Below are positions 43,943 to 53,464 of a stretch of DNA of 64,000 nucleotides, piece by piece. The notes beneath the pieces are model-generated. The model had not been told where the DNA came from, ran no database searches, and worked only from the letters and a program-made list of their open reading frames with translations. The position numbers and the translations under genes are program-made. Every line of letters starts with the position of its first letter. Within the stretch, counting starts at the first letter, position 1. Origin of the DNA: an uncultured Rubrobacteraceae bacterium (lineage in GTDB: Bacteria; Actinomycetota; Rubrobacteria; Rubrobacterales; Rubrobacteraceae); NCBI GenBank assembly GCA_902806095.1, contig CADCVF010000059.1:1-64000 (forward strand), given 5' to 3'.

Positions 43943-45174
43943 ATCGAAAACAATCTCTGTCAAAGCCATCCTCCTCCTCGCCTCGCGGCCTGAGTCGGTG
44001 GAGATCGCGGTTCGGGAGATGCGGCCTGGGGTTCTGGCTGTGATCGTCTCGCAGGAGGTGCTGGAGGCCGTGGTGCTGAAGGGGAGGGAACTGAAGGGCG
44101 AGGCTCGCCTCCTGTACCGGATGGTGGACGACCCAATGGAGATCTCCGACGCCTTCCACAAGTTCGAGCTGGCGCTCTCTGACCTCGAAACAATCGGCTA
44201 CGGTCGCGAAGAGGTCCTTCTCGACGCCACGGGCGGCACGACCCCGATGCGCCTCGGCGCCGCGCTGGCGGCGATGACGCGGGGCATCGAGATGGTGCAC
44301 CAGCGGGTGCCGCAGGTCTACGTGGAAGGGCGCTGGGAGCGGGACGAGTCGAGGGAGGTGGAGGTCGCCCCTATGGGAAACCCGCTGGAGGCGACCGGGC
44401 CCCTGCGCGAGGGGCAGGCCATCGAGTTGTTCAACCGTCGCGACTACGGCGCAGCGGCGCTGGTCTTCAGGGACATCGCGTCCAAAGTGAGTGGCGCGGA
44501 GCGCGGGCACTATTACCGCTCACCTTCCCGAGAAAAGGGAGGTGCACCGAGATCCTCTGTCCACCAGAGCCGCCGCCCGCTCCGCGAGAGCCCCCTCCGA
44601 GAACTCTACTCCCAACTCCTCCCGCGCCCCCGCAGCTTCTGCAGGGCCACCCCGTAATCCGCCACGTCCCATGCCGCGTACCCTTCTGAGAGTAGTAGAA
44701 GCCCAGGGTAGGCTCTCTCTGGAGAACGTCGTGGATATGCTGGAGAACGCCCGAAGGCGCATCGCCGACCAGGGCCGCTACGACGACGGCGTCGCCAGGC
44801 TCTACCGCTGCGTGGAAATGTGGCACCAGTGGAGGTTGGGCCAACACTCCATCTCCACAGAGAAGGTGGACTGGGAGAAGGTGGACGGGGAGGTTAGAGA
44901 GCGTTTCCTGCAGGAAACGAGACTGAATGAGCCGCCGCGAGTCCTGGCGTTGCATCACGCCCGTCTCCTGGACCATATAATGAACGGCGAGGAGACCGAA
45001 GACGAGGCGGTGCTCAAGGACCTCTTGCAGAAGCGGAATCACTCCATACTCGCCCATGGCCTGCAGCCGATAGAGAAGAAGTCTACGGTGCGCTTTGTGG
45101 AGTACGTGGACGCGCTGGTGGAGGCGCCTGAGGCCGGGGTCGGGGCGGAGCACGCGCGCCTGAGGGGATTGTAG
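43935..45174 (+). pseudogene. CARF-HEPN CRISPR ancillary ribonuclease (Cas02710-like) broken by an internal inversion
   Basis: From GTG 43935 the N-terminal CARF part reads SVKAILLLASRPESVEIAV, with the family motif LLDATGGTTPMRLG. It runs to GAERGHYYR near 44519. The C-terminal HEPN part resumes at 44705 (GRLSLENVVDMLENARR) and holds the R-x6-H site in LLQKRNHSILAHG. Between them the coding sense is on the opposite strand: there one reads GLLLLSEGYAAWDVADYGVA, then AREELGVEFSEGALAERAAA, then ISVHLPFLGKVSG, the missing middle. So ~44520-44704 is inverted, with two further frameshifts inside. The intact protein would be a cyclic-oligoadenylate-controlled RNase. Confidence 0.75.
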
Positions 45175-45177
45175 GAG

Positions 45178-45648
45178 ATGGCGCTCGCAGGGTTAGAGAT
45201 ACCGGAAAGCATCGTGTCGGGACTGAGGGAAGGATTGGGAGACGACCTGCTCGCCGTGGTGCTGTTCGGTTCACGGGCGCGCGGGGAGGCGCGCGAGGGT
45301 AGCGACTGGGACTTCCTGGTCGTGGCCCGCGACTTGCCCGAGAGGACGTTGGAACGCGCCTTCCGACTCAAGAAGATGCTACCTCCTCTACATCGTGGGG
45401 AGGCTAGCCTGCTGGCCAGGACACCGGAAGAATTCATGAGTAGTCTGCCTGACCTGTACCTGGATATCGCACTGGACGGTGTGATCCTCCATGACACGGA
45501 CGGTTACATGGCAGAACGGCTCAGGTTCTTGAGGACTTTGATCCGGCAGAATGGATTGCGTCGCGAGAAGCAAGGACGTGACCTGATCTGGCGTTGGGAG
45601 CAGCCGCCAGGCCCTGACTGGTCATTAGAGTGGGAGGGAATCTCATAA
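45178..45648 (+). CDS. mntA: MNT-type nucleotidyltransferase antitoxin
   Basis: 156 residues. The minimal nucleotidyltransferase motif is VVLFGSRARGEAREGSDWDFLVV, with the G-S-x10-D-x-D pattern. In HEPN-MNT pairs such proteins adenylylate the HEPN toxin and so silence it. It starts 3 bases after the CARF-HEPN stop and overlaps the HEPN start by 19 bases, so it is embedded in the cas operon. Confidence 0.85.
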   Translation: MALAGLEIPESIVSGLREGLGDDLLAVVLFGSRARGEAREGSDWDFLVVARDLPERTLERAFRLKKMLPPLHRGEASLLARTPEEFMSSLPDLYLDIALDGVILHDTDGYMAERLRFLRTLIRQNGLRREKQGRDLIWRWEQPPGPDWSLEWEGIS

Positions 45649-46082
45649 CCGGCCGCGGACAGGCGGCTTACCGACTCGAACTTGCCCGAGGTTTTCTCGA
45701 AGAAGCGCGCCAGGACAAAGTCCTCGAGCGTTGGAGGTCCGCCGTGGACGGCGCCCAGCTCGCCGTCGAGAACGCAGGAAAAGCCGCGCTGGCGCTGGCC
45801 GGACAGATCGGTCGTACCCACAACCCGGCCACCCAGCTTCGCCGCCTGATCGGAGAGGAGCGGTTCGATCCCGCGTACTCGGAAAAGCTAGAGCGCCTGG
45901 CTGAGTTGGCAGAGCTTCTCGGGCCAGACATCCACGTCCAGACTGACTACGGTGATGAGGTAGAAGGCCGCACACCCTGGGAGCTCTTCGATGAGGCCGA
46001 TGCCGGCCAGGCTCTCGTCGTTGCTGAGGAGGCAGTGAGCCTAGCCAATCAACTCATAAGCAAAGAAAGCCATGAGCAATAG
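45630..46082 (+). CDS. hepT: HEPN-domain toxin of the MNT-HEPN pair
   Basis: 150 residues from GTG 45630. The helical HEPN fold is visible in AYRLELARGFLEEARQD and AVDGAQLAVENAGKAALAL; an Arg-Thr-His site lies in GRTHNPATQLRRL. HEPN toxins cut RNA or tRNA ends. The cas6 reading frame starts inside its last codons (11-base overlap), indicating continuous translation from mntA through hepT to cas6. Confidence 0.82.
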   Translation: MGGNLITGRGQAAYRLELARGFLEEARQDKVLERWRSAVDGAQLAVENAGKAALALAGQIGRTHNPATQLRRLIGEERFDPAYSEKLERLAELAELLGPDIHVQTDYGDEVEGRTPWELFDEADAGQALVVAEEAVSLANQLISKESHEQ

Positions 46083-47025
46083 CGGTCCGGACGCGCTGAA
46101 GCTCTACCGTTACGAGGTCACGATCCGATTTCTGGAGAAGGCCGTCGTGCCGCCTTATTAGGGGTCCATGATCCGGGGCGCCTTCAAAGAGAGTTGCTGT
46201 CCCTTCCCACACGATGACGATTCCGGCTGTCCTCTGGGAGACAAATGTCCTTACGGCTACGTCTTCGAGACCTCTCCGCCCGAAGACACGCGGGAGTTCG
46301 CGAAGAACAGGGAGGTGTCGCGTCCCTACGTCTTCGAGCCGCCCGATGGGACGAAGATGGAGTACGCACCCGGCGAAAAGATGCGCTTCGGGTTTACCGT
46401 GGTGGGCCGGGCGGCGGAGTACATGCCTTACTTTGTCTACGCGTTCTCGAAGATGGGTGAGGAGGGGATCGGACGTCTGAGGGCCCGCTACGCGTTGGAA
46501 CAGATGATAGCCGAGAACCCACTCTCGGGGACGCGGGAAGAGGTCTTCGACGGCGAGATGGTGAAGAACAGGAGGCTGCCCACCTCCTGGGATGATGCCA
46601 TAAACGCGGCCGGGGCTATGGATGGGACATGGGTGCGCCTGGAGTTCCTGACCCCGACCTTCGTGAAGTTCAGGGGCGAGGTCTCCACTGAGGCCCCACC
46701 GTTCGCGGCTCTGGTGCAGAACCTCCTGATCCGCATCCCGATGCTCTCGGCCATACACTGCGGTGAGGTCTGGCAGGAAGACTTCAAGTCGCTGGTAGCA
46801 AGGGCCGGGGAGGTCGAAACAGTAACCGACGAAACCACGTGGGTATCCTTCCGCCGATATTCCTCGTTCAGGAAAAAGAGCGAGACGCTCGAAGGCGTCG
46901 TGGGACGGGTGGAGTACGCCGGACCCGTCGAGGAATTCCTGCCGCTGCTGCACATCGGGCAACTGACGCACGCCGGCAAGCGGGCGGTCTTCGGGCTGGG
47001 ACGTTACCGGTTACGGGAAACCTGA
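46072..47025 (+). pseudogene. cas6: cas6 pre-crRNA endoribonuclease with an in-frame amber codon
   Basis: From ATG 46072 the frame reads LKLYRYEVTIRFLEKAVVPPY, then TAG (46159-46161), then GSMIRGAF without frame change. This matches the first strand and PPYxGSxxRGA loop of Cas6. The rest has CPLGDKCPYGYVFE (Cys cluster), PFAALVQNLLIRIPMLS and the C-terminal RAMP signature LTHAGKRAVFGLGRY. Translation may restart at ATG 46168, giving 285 residues without the first beta-strand. With one sense codon restored, a full-length protein of 317 residues would result. No repeat array is in the window. Confidence 0.8.
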
Positions 47026-47106
47026 GCCTCAGGATCTTCTCGCCTGTATCGAGAGGAGTGCTTTGTTGGTGAACGTAGCGGTTGCTGACGGCGGATGTGG
47101 GGTTCT

Positions 47107-48495
47107 TCAGAAGCTGATCCAGGAGCCCTTGTACTTGATCTCCGGTCTCTCGACCCAGCCGAATCTGTAGACGCCATTGTCGCCACGGTAGTAGCGGTGG
47201 TCAACTACCTTGAGCCCCGCGCCCCCGTACGGCGAGCCGTTAGGGGTGTACGTGGGGTTGCGGTAGTAGGCCTGGTGCAGGTGTACGGGTCCGACCGGGA
47301 ACTTATCGCCACCCGTCTTGCCCGCAAACCCGATAACGGTGTGCCTGTCGACCACTGCTCCCTTTTTGATCCCTGGGGCGAGGAGGCTCAGGTGCCCAGA
47401 GAGGTTCACGTAACTGCCGTTGGCGGCTTCGATCGAGACGAAGAGGCCGTAGTCTTTGTGGGTGATGTTGCGGCCCGCGAAGGTCACCGTGCCGCTCCCG
47501 AAGGGCGAGTAGATAGGATCTCCGTGGTTGAGGGGGTAGTCTACGGCGAACTTGTCGTTGGTGAAGTGTCGCCTGTTACAGCGACCGTACTCGTCGAGAC
47601 TGCCGTGGGTGTACTCATCCCAGTAGTTGGGGCTGCCTACGATGCTCCAGCCCGTGGGGATGTTATCTTTGGGGTCGGCGTTGGCCGTGGACCCGTACTG
47701 CGTCTGGAAGAAGAAGTCGGGGTCGGCCTGCCAGCAACCTTCATCGATCAGAGTCTCCTCCCCCAGCGACGAGGCCGCGAAGGTCGTCTTCCCCTCCGTA
47801 GCCGCCTCATGAACCGTCCGCCCGCGCTCGGCGCGTTTGGGATCACCCGCCCCGTAGAGGGATTTCGCAGAATTGGCGACACGTAGTCCGAGCGAGCTGA
47901 CCGGCCTCGATGGGGGCTCGAAGCGCAAAGTGGAGAGCATTTTCTTGTCGCCTGAACCTAATCTCTTCCCGTAGACATTGATCTGGTACACCCGGCCGTT
48001 CAGCGGAACGTAGACTTCTGTGGAGGGGGTGCTACCCGGGATGGGCCCGACCGCCACACCTCTGTGTCCCTTCTCGGCGATGCTGACCTCCTGGCGAGTA
48101 ATGGGGAGGTCACGGTAGGCACGGAGCTTCTCTTGGACTGTCGCCTTGATCTGTCCTGGCCGAAGACCGTAGGCCAGCGCGACGCGCACCGCCGGCGTTC
48201 CGCCGTGGTCGTGCAGGGCGCCAGAGTCGGGCCTCCACAACGTGAAGCCGTAGGTTTGGTTGTACGTGTACCGTTCGCGCTCGACGAACCACCTGGTGGG
48301 ATGGGAGATCGAGGCCCCGACCACCTCACCTTGCGTCCTCTGGGTCGGCCCCTTGCTCCCCTGGAGAGCCTCAGCGGAGGAGACGAGCTTGCCCGCGGCC
48401 GACAACGCGGCAAGCGCCCCCACGATCCCAAGCAAGACGGCAAGACCTCTCAGGCCCCCGCAATGTGTGAGGTTCAACCCCAAAACGCGCCGCAC
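47107..48495 (-). CDS. Secreted M23 (LytM-type) metallopeptidase
   Basis: About 462 residues from GTG 48495, which has GGAGGGG 6 bases upstream. An N-terminal membrane/signal segment (AVLLGIVGALAALSAAGKL) precedes a long extracellular region of unknown fold. The C-terminal peptidase domain carries HFTNDKFAVDYPL (zinc His/Asp), GTVTFAGRN and VHLHQAYY (HxH). It would cut peptidoglycan cross-links. It is divergent from the DUF3105 gene. Confidence 0.88.
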   Translation of the reverse strand: MRRVLGLNLTHCGGLRGLAVLLGIVGALAALSAAGKLVSSAEALQGSKGPTQRTQGEVVGASISHPTRWFVERERYTYNQTYGFTLWRPDSGALHDHGGTPAVRVALAYGLRPGQIKATVQEKLRAYRDLPITRQEVSIAEKGHRGVAVGPIPGSTPSTEVYVPLNGRVYQINVYGKRLGSGDKKMLSTLRFEPPSRPVSSLGLRVANSAKSLYGAGDPKRAERGRTVHEAATEGKTTFAASSLGEETLIDEGCWQADPDFFFQTQYGSTANADPKDNIPTGWSIVGSPNYWDEYTHGSLDEYGRCNRRHFTNDKFAVDYPLNHGDPIYSPFGSGTVTFAGRNITHKDYGLFVSIEAANGSYVNLSGHLSLLAPGIKKGAVVDRHTVIGFAGKTGGDKFPVGPVHLHQAYYRNPTYTPNGSPYGGAGLKVVDHRYYRGDNGVYRFGWVERPEIKYKGSWISF

Positions 48496-48742
48496 CGAGT
48501 CCCCTCCGGTAGTTCTTCTTACCCTTGATCTTAGGGCATGCATATTAAGTGGCTTACGGATCGGCGTCAATGGCTGCTCTAGCTGTCCTGTCAGGTTCGA
48601 GCCCACTCACGGCGCGCCGACGGCACAGGCTGGTCTCCGAAGTCATCCTGCAAACCGCCTCCACGACAAGTGGCCCCCGGCCCGGTCGGCCGAGGACAAC
48701 CTCGCGGCAAGATCCATAGTATCGTCAGATCCGTAGATACCA

Positions 48743-49564
48743 TTGCCGGAAGAAAAATGGAAGGTCGCATCCTTGAGCGCCGAGAGCCCGAGACGAGAGT
48801 TCGGAGAGAGACTCAGCGGAAAGAAGCCCGCCGTCATGTTCCTGCTCGGCATCCTCGTACTCCTCGCGACCGCATGCGGCGGGCAGGCGTCGGACAACTC
48901 CTCCAACGATTCAGGGAAACAGGAAACGTCAGGGACCCGAAAACAGGAAGCCACAAGCGCCGCTTCCTCAGAGAAGAGCGTTGTCGAAGAGACCACAGTA
49001 GGGAAGACCGGCGACTCCGGGGAGGCGGCCGAGCTCGCTAGGGCCGAGGTGGGGAGGAGGGAGATCTCCAACATGATCCCTGCCGACAGGAAGAAGCCTG
49101 ACGCGGCGCAACCTTTGCCTGAGAACCCTCCAAATGGGATAGAAGTCTATCCGGCCACAACCAACCGCACCGTCGAGGGTCCCATAGATTACGAAAGGCA
49201 CCCGCCAACCAACGGGGACCACGATCCGCTGTGGCAGAACTGCGGCTTCTACGAAGAGCCCGTAGAAGACAGGCACGCCGTACACAGCCTGGACCACGGC
49301 GTGGTCTGGATCACCTACCGCCCCGACCTGCCAGAACAGCAGCTCGAAACCCTACGCCCGTACGGCGATGAGGACTACGTCATACTCAGCCCGCATCCCG
49401 GCCAGGACGCGCCTGTAACCGCCACCTCATGGAGGGTCCAGCTACAACTCAACGGTGCGAACGACCCGCGCCTCACACACTTCGTAGACCAGTTCCGCAT
49501 ATCCGAGCTAGCCCCCCTCTCGGGCAACCGCTGCACCCTAGGCGTTGGCAACCCGGAGGGGTAG
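48743..49564 (+). CDS. DUF3105-domain lipoprotein
   Basis: Up to 273 residues. A basic start and hydrophobic run end in a lipobox (LLATACGG), followed by a low-complexity Ser/Glu/Thr linker and a DUF3105 domain (RHPPTNGDHDPLWQNCGFY, AVHSLDHGVVWITYRP). The start is uncertain: TTG 48743 gives the longest form and ATG 48836 starts just before the hydrophobic core. The mature protein should be outside, lipid-anchored. Function unknown. Confidence 0.8.
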   Translation: MPEEKWKVASLSAESPRREFGERLSGKKPAVMFLLGILVLLATACGGQASDNSSNDSGKQETSGTRKQEATSAASSEKSVVEETTVGKTGDSGEAAELARAEVGRREISNMIPADRKKPDAAQPLPENPPNGIEVYPATTNRTVEGPIDYERHPPTNGDHDPLWQNCGFYEEPVEDRHAVHSLDHGVVWITYRPDLPEQQLETLRPYGDEDYVILSPHPGQDAPVTATSWRVQLQLNGANDPRLTHFVDQFRISELAPLSGNRCTLGVGNPEG

Positions 49565-49585
49565 AACCCGGTCCTGCACATTCAG

Positions 49586-49660
49586 CAACCAAGAAGCTGA
49601 CAAGCTGAAGTGCTGACCAGCGCGAATTGGGGAAGGTGCAACCCTTCCCCAATTCGCTGT
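49586..49660. repeat. TGCTGA repeat plus long perfect hairpin
   Basis: AAGCTGACAAGCTGAAGTGCTG is followed by the perfect hairpin GCGAATTGGGGAAGG/CCTTCCCCAATTCGC (49620-49654) with loop TGCAA. The stem differs from the related hairpins at 33.86 and 35.08 kb, but the loop region GGTGCAACC is shared with the latter. It may double as a terminator between two convergent genes. Confidence 0.7.
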
Positions 49661-51669
49661 CACATCCCCGGGCCGGGCGAGATGGAGGCCTCGCACGGCA
49701 GTGGTACCGGTACGCCGCTCGTCTCGTCGAAGATCAGGGGCTCGTTTATGGCCTGTCCCGCGAAGGTGGTGCCGAAGGCCGGGACCCTGAACTTCCTCAG
49801 GACCTCGGCCGTAGTCTGACTGGGGTCATCTTCCCTTATACCGTTGGCGTTCGGGTTCTCCGGAGACGGGGTGGTGCTGATGGCCTTCATGGTGCAGAGG
49901 ATAGAGCCCTTCGTGACCTCCATGACGTTGTAGCCGTGTTTGTCGGAGTTGAAGAACTTTATGTGGGGATTGTTGGCCGTCACCTGCGCTGTGAACTGTC
50001 CGACGTCCGGTGCAGGAGCGGCCCCGAAGCCGAGGGTGGCAATCTCCGACAGGTTGGAGGAAGTCACCGATGAGCATACCAGCTCCACCCCTACGGGCCT
50101 GTTTTCCCCCATGCACGTGCGGTCGTCGTAGTTCTCCTTGATGTAGCCGGCTATGTAGGAGTGGATGTCTCCCGTCAAGGTGACGAAGTTCTCTACCCCC
50201 TCGGGGCCTGGAAGCGTCTGATCTTCCCTTATCCGCCGTGTGATCCTGCCCCGCTCCGCCTGGTAGCCGTCCCATTGGTCGAGCGTTATATAGACGCCCT
50301 CCGGGGCCCCAACAGCGCCCGCGGCGGGGAAGTCTGCTATGCCTGGGAAGAGACCTTCGAGGGAGGTGATGGGGTCGGCGGTCGCTGATTCGACGGAGGT
50401 ATTGGCCACCTTTATCTGCATGAGCGTTACCTCGTTGCCCCATAGCTTCCAGGTCCTCGGGGAACTCGTGATCCTGTTCAGGAAGTATCTCACCTGATCC
50501 GGCCCGCGCAGGCCGTTCTGGCCCGGAGTGCCATCGCCTAACATGGTGCGGTCGGGGTCCTCCTCACCCTGTCCCTCCACTCCCGCGCCTGGCGTTACGT
50601 AACGGTCCTGGGTCTGGTTCCCGTTGGGAGGTCCGTCGCGGTAGAGACGCTCGTCGGTCATCACGAGCTCCATGAGGTTGCCGAAGGCGAACGAGCGGTA
50701 GATGACGATCTCGTTCAGCGGGTCTTTGGAGGGGTCGTAGTAGACCCCGACGGGGTTGAACTCGGCCCACGCCCGGCTCGCGACCTCGCGCCGCTTTGGG
50801 TCTCTCTTGTCGCCGTCCTGGTTGCCGCCCGAGTCGGGGGCGCTGATCTGGTAGGCGTCGTTGGCGAACTCGTGGTCGTCCCAGATCATGATGAAGGCAC
50901 ATTTCTCGTGCAGCCTCTGGAGGTTCGGGTCGGTCTTGTACTTCTTGTACCCGAAGCGGTAGTCCCTGAGCGTCAACTCCTCGTCACCGCCGTCGGGGAA
51001 CGTGAACTGCCGCTCCTCTGGACCATTGCCCTGGAAGCTGTCCGATGCGACGGTCTCGTACGTGTAGTCCCCGAGGTGGACGACGTAGTCAACGGTCTCC
51101 TGCTCCAGGTGATAGAGCGCGTTGTAGTAGCCGTTGGTGTAGTCCTGACAAGAGATGTAACCGAACCGTATCTTGCTTACGTCTGCCGTAGGGGCCGGCA
51201 GCGTCTTGAAGCGGCCCGTCCGGCTGAAGCCGCCGTCGTGGTAGAAGCGGTAACGATACCTCAGGGAGGGCTTGAGTTTCGAGTTCTGCAACTGGATCTT
51301 GACGGTATAGTCCCGTGCCCCGCTCGTCTCGACCACGCCGTTCAGCACGGGGTCGGCGAAAGCTTCGGCATCACTCCGACCGTCGTCGAGGGCTATTCTG
51401 TAGCCTACTCTCTGGGTGCCGGACCCCGCCGCTATCCGGGTCCACAGCACGATGCCGTTCGGCTTGGGGTCTCCCGAGGCGACGCTCTGCGGGAATCGGT
51501 TCTCGGCCAGGGCCGCCGCGCCGAATAGTTCCTGAGCCTCTGCCTCGTCGATACCCAGTCCACCAGGAACGCCCGCCCCGGCCCACACCGCCACGCTGGT
51601 CGCCAGCGAGTACCTGAGGAAGTCCAGGCGGCTTACGTAGAAACCGCTCTTACATTCGTGTTCGCCCAA
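49660..51669 (-). CDS. phoD: PhoD-family alkaline phosphatase/phosphodiesterase
   Basis: 669 residues from TTG 51669. A short leader with a hydrophobic stretch (LATSVAVWAGAGVPGGLG) lacks a clear twin-Arg motif. PhoD features follow: SVASGDPKPNGIVLWTRI, the metal site VVHLGDYTYE, WDDHEFANDAY, and LTGDIHSYIAGY. These bind Fe/Ca and hydrolyse extracellular phosphate esters. It belongs to the phosphate-scavenging group of this region. Confidence 0.93.
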   Translation of the reverse strand: MGEHECKSGFYVSRLDFLRYSLATSVAVWAGAGVPGGLGIDEAEAQELFGAAALAENRFPQSVASGDPKPNGIVLWTRIAAGSGTQRVGYRIALDDGRSDAEAFADPVLNGVVETSGARDYTVKIQLQNSKLKPSLRYRYRFYHDGGFSRTGRFKTLPAPTADVSKIRFGYISCQDYTNGYYNALYHLEQETVDYVVHLGDYTYETVASDSFQGNGPEERQFTFPDGGDEELTLRDYRFGYKKYKTDPNLQRLHEKCAFIMIWDDHEFANDAYQISAPDSGGNQDGDKRDPKRREVASRAWAEFNPVGVYYDPSKDPLNEIVIYRSFAFGNLMELVMTDERLYRDGPPNGNQTQDRYVTPGAGVEGQGEEDPDRTMLGDGTPGQNGLRGPDQVRYFLNRITSSPRTWKLWGNEVTLMQIKVANTSVESATADPITSLEGLFPGIADFPAAGAVGAPEGVYITLDQWDGYQAERGRITRRIREDQTLPGPEGVENFVTLTGDIHSYIAGYIKENYDDRTCMGENRPVGVELVCSSVTSSNLSEIATLGFGAAPAPDVGQFTAQVTANNPHIKFFNSDKHGYNVMEVTKGSILCTMKAISTTPSPENPNANGIREDDPSQTTAEVLRKFRVPAFGTTFAGQAINEPLIFDETSGVPVPLPCEASISPGPGM

Positions 51670-51854
51670 GGGATCTCCTAGTGTCCTGTTGCTTCCGCCG
51701 CGTTAGACGGTTTGGAACACGATTAGTTTAGGGACCCGACGCCGGACTTGTGTTACACGACCAACAACAAGGAGTTAATTCCCTGTGAAACAGGCCTGTT
51801 CTCCAGCCCGCCGCGACTATCTTCTAGGGCGAATCCTGATGCCTGAAACCTCTT

Positions 51855-53207
51855 TCACCCCGGTATGCCTGCGACGGCCGCTTCTATCTCCTCCTCCGAG
51901 TGTTCGAGGTTGACCAGCTCTCCAGCGAGGTACTGCTGGTAGGCCGAGAAGTCGAAGTGGCCGTGGCCGCAGAGGTTGAAGAGGATGGTCTTCTGCTCTC
52001 CGGCTTCCTTCGCCTCGAGCGCGAGGTCTATGGTGGCTTTGATCGCGTGCGTCACCTCGGGAGCCGGCACGATGCCTTCGGTCCTGGCGAACGTAACCCC
52101 GGCCTCGAAGGTGGGGTTCTGGGCGTAGGCCCGCGCCTCGATGAGTCCCTCGTGTGCGAGCGCCGAGACTATGGGAGATTCACCGTGGTAGCGTAAACCC
52201 CCGGCGTGGATGCCGCTGGGGACGAATGAGTGCCCGAGGGTGTACATCTTCATCATAGGGGTGGTGCCTGCGGTGTCGCCGAAGTCGTAGGTGTAGCGGC
52301 CCTTGGTGAGCGTCGGGCACGAGGCCGGCTCGACGGCCACGATGCGCGTATTCTTCCCGTTCTTGAGGTTCTCGCGGATGAAGGGGAAGGCGACGCCGCC
52401 GAAGTTCGAGCCGCCCCCGGCGCAGCCGACGACCACATCAGGGTACTCGCCGGCAAGCTCCATCTGCTGCAGGGCCTCCTGACCGATCACCGTCTGGTGC
52501 AACAGCACGTGGTTCAGGACGCTCCCGAGTGAGTATTTCGCGTCCTCGTGTCCCACCGCGTCCTCGATCGCCTCGCTTATGGCTATACCGAGCGAGCCCG
52601 GCGAGTCAGGGTGCTCCTCGAGGATGTTACGGCCTGCCTGCGTGAGGTCCGTCGGGCTAGAATGTACCTCTGCGCCATAGGTCTCCATCATGATGCGCCT
52701 GTAGGGTTTCTGGTCGTAGCTGACGCGGACCATGTAGACCGTGCAATCGAGGTCCATCACGCCGCAGGCGAAGGCGAGGGAGGAGCCCCACTGGCCCGCT
52801 CCGGTCTCTGTGGTCAGGCGCCTGACGCCCTCCTCGCGATTATAGTAGGCCTGGGGGACGGCGGTATTCGGTTTGTGGCTGCCCGACGGGCTGACACCTT
52901 CGTACTTGTAGTAGATGTGGGCCGGAGTATCGAGTTGCTTTTCGAGGCGGCGAGCACGGAGGAGCGGCGTCGGGCGCCAGAGAGCGTAGATCTCACGCAC
53001 CTCTTCGGGGATGGGAACGTAGGAGTCCTGTGTCACCTCCTGCTCGATAACAGCTTGCGGGAAGATAGGGGCGAAAGCCTCGGGCCCGACAGGCTCCATC
53101 GTGGCAGGGTTCAGGGGTGGCTCGAGCTGGAAAGGCAGATCCGGCACCAGGTTGTACCAGCTCTCGGGGATGGCCTTCTCTTCGAGGAGAAACTTCGTGT
53201 ATTCCAT
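51855..53207 (-). CDS. trpB2: TrpB2-type tryptophan synthase beta subunit
   Basis: 450 residues, the longer TrpB2 form. The PLP Lys is in [34 protein letters not shown] and the Gly-rich phosphate clamp [13 protein letters not shown] follow. It joins indole (or a related nucleophile) with serine to make tryptophan. No trpA or other trp gene is nearby, as is common for TrpB2. It sits between two phoD genes without evident link. Confidence 0.93.
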   Translation of the reverse strand: MEYTKFLLEEKAIPESWYNLVPDLPFQLEPPLNPATMEPVGPEAFAPIFPQAVIEQEVTQDSYVPIPEEVREIYALWRPTPLLRARRLEKQLDTPAHIYYKYEGVSPSGSHKPNTAVPQAYYNREEGVRRLTTETGAGQWGSSLAFACGVMDLDCTVYMVRVSYDQKPYRRIMMETYGAEVHSSPTDLTQAGRNILEEHPDSPGSLGIAISEAIEDAVGHEDAKYSLGSVLNHVLLHQTVIGQEALQQMELAGEYPDVVVGCAGGGSNFGGVAFPFIRENLKNGKNTRIVAVEPASCPTLTKGRYTYDFGDTAGTTPMMKMYTLGHSFVPSGIHAGGLRYHGESPIVSALAHEGLIEARAYAQNPTFEAGVTFARTEGIVPAPEVTHAIKATIDLALEAKEAGEQKTILFNLCGHGHFDFSAYQQYLAGELVNLEHSEEEIEAAVAGIPG

Positions 53208-53464
53208 GAGGAGCTCCTGTTCCTGTAGCTATCAGCGGTCAGCTTACAGTGTTTCGTCGCACCGGGTCGACCGAGGCCGTCGGTGGTGTCGTTGGTGAAG
53301 CTTCCCTCGTGCTGGATCAGCCGTCTACCTTTAACACGTTCTTAAATCGGGATTTACTTGGATGAAACAATACATGGCAGGGTCGTTGCTATATTGTCCC
53401 GCGACGTGCTAATAGTACTGTCCTTGCGAGTAGAGAATCGCCTGGAATTGGAGAGGAGATCTCG

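Noticed and set aside
42700-47110. CRISPR array near the cas genes
   Set aside because: I looked for direct repeats of 25-40 bases with regular spacers and saw none here or elsewhere in the window.
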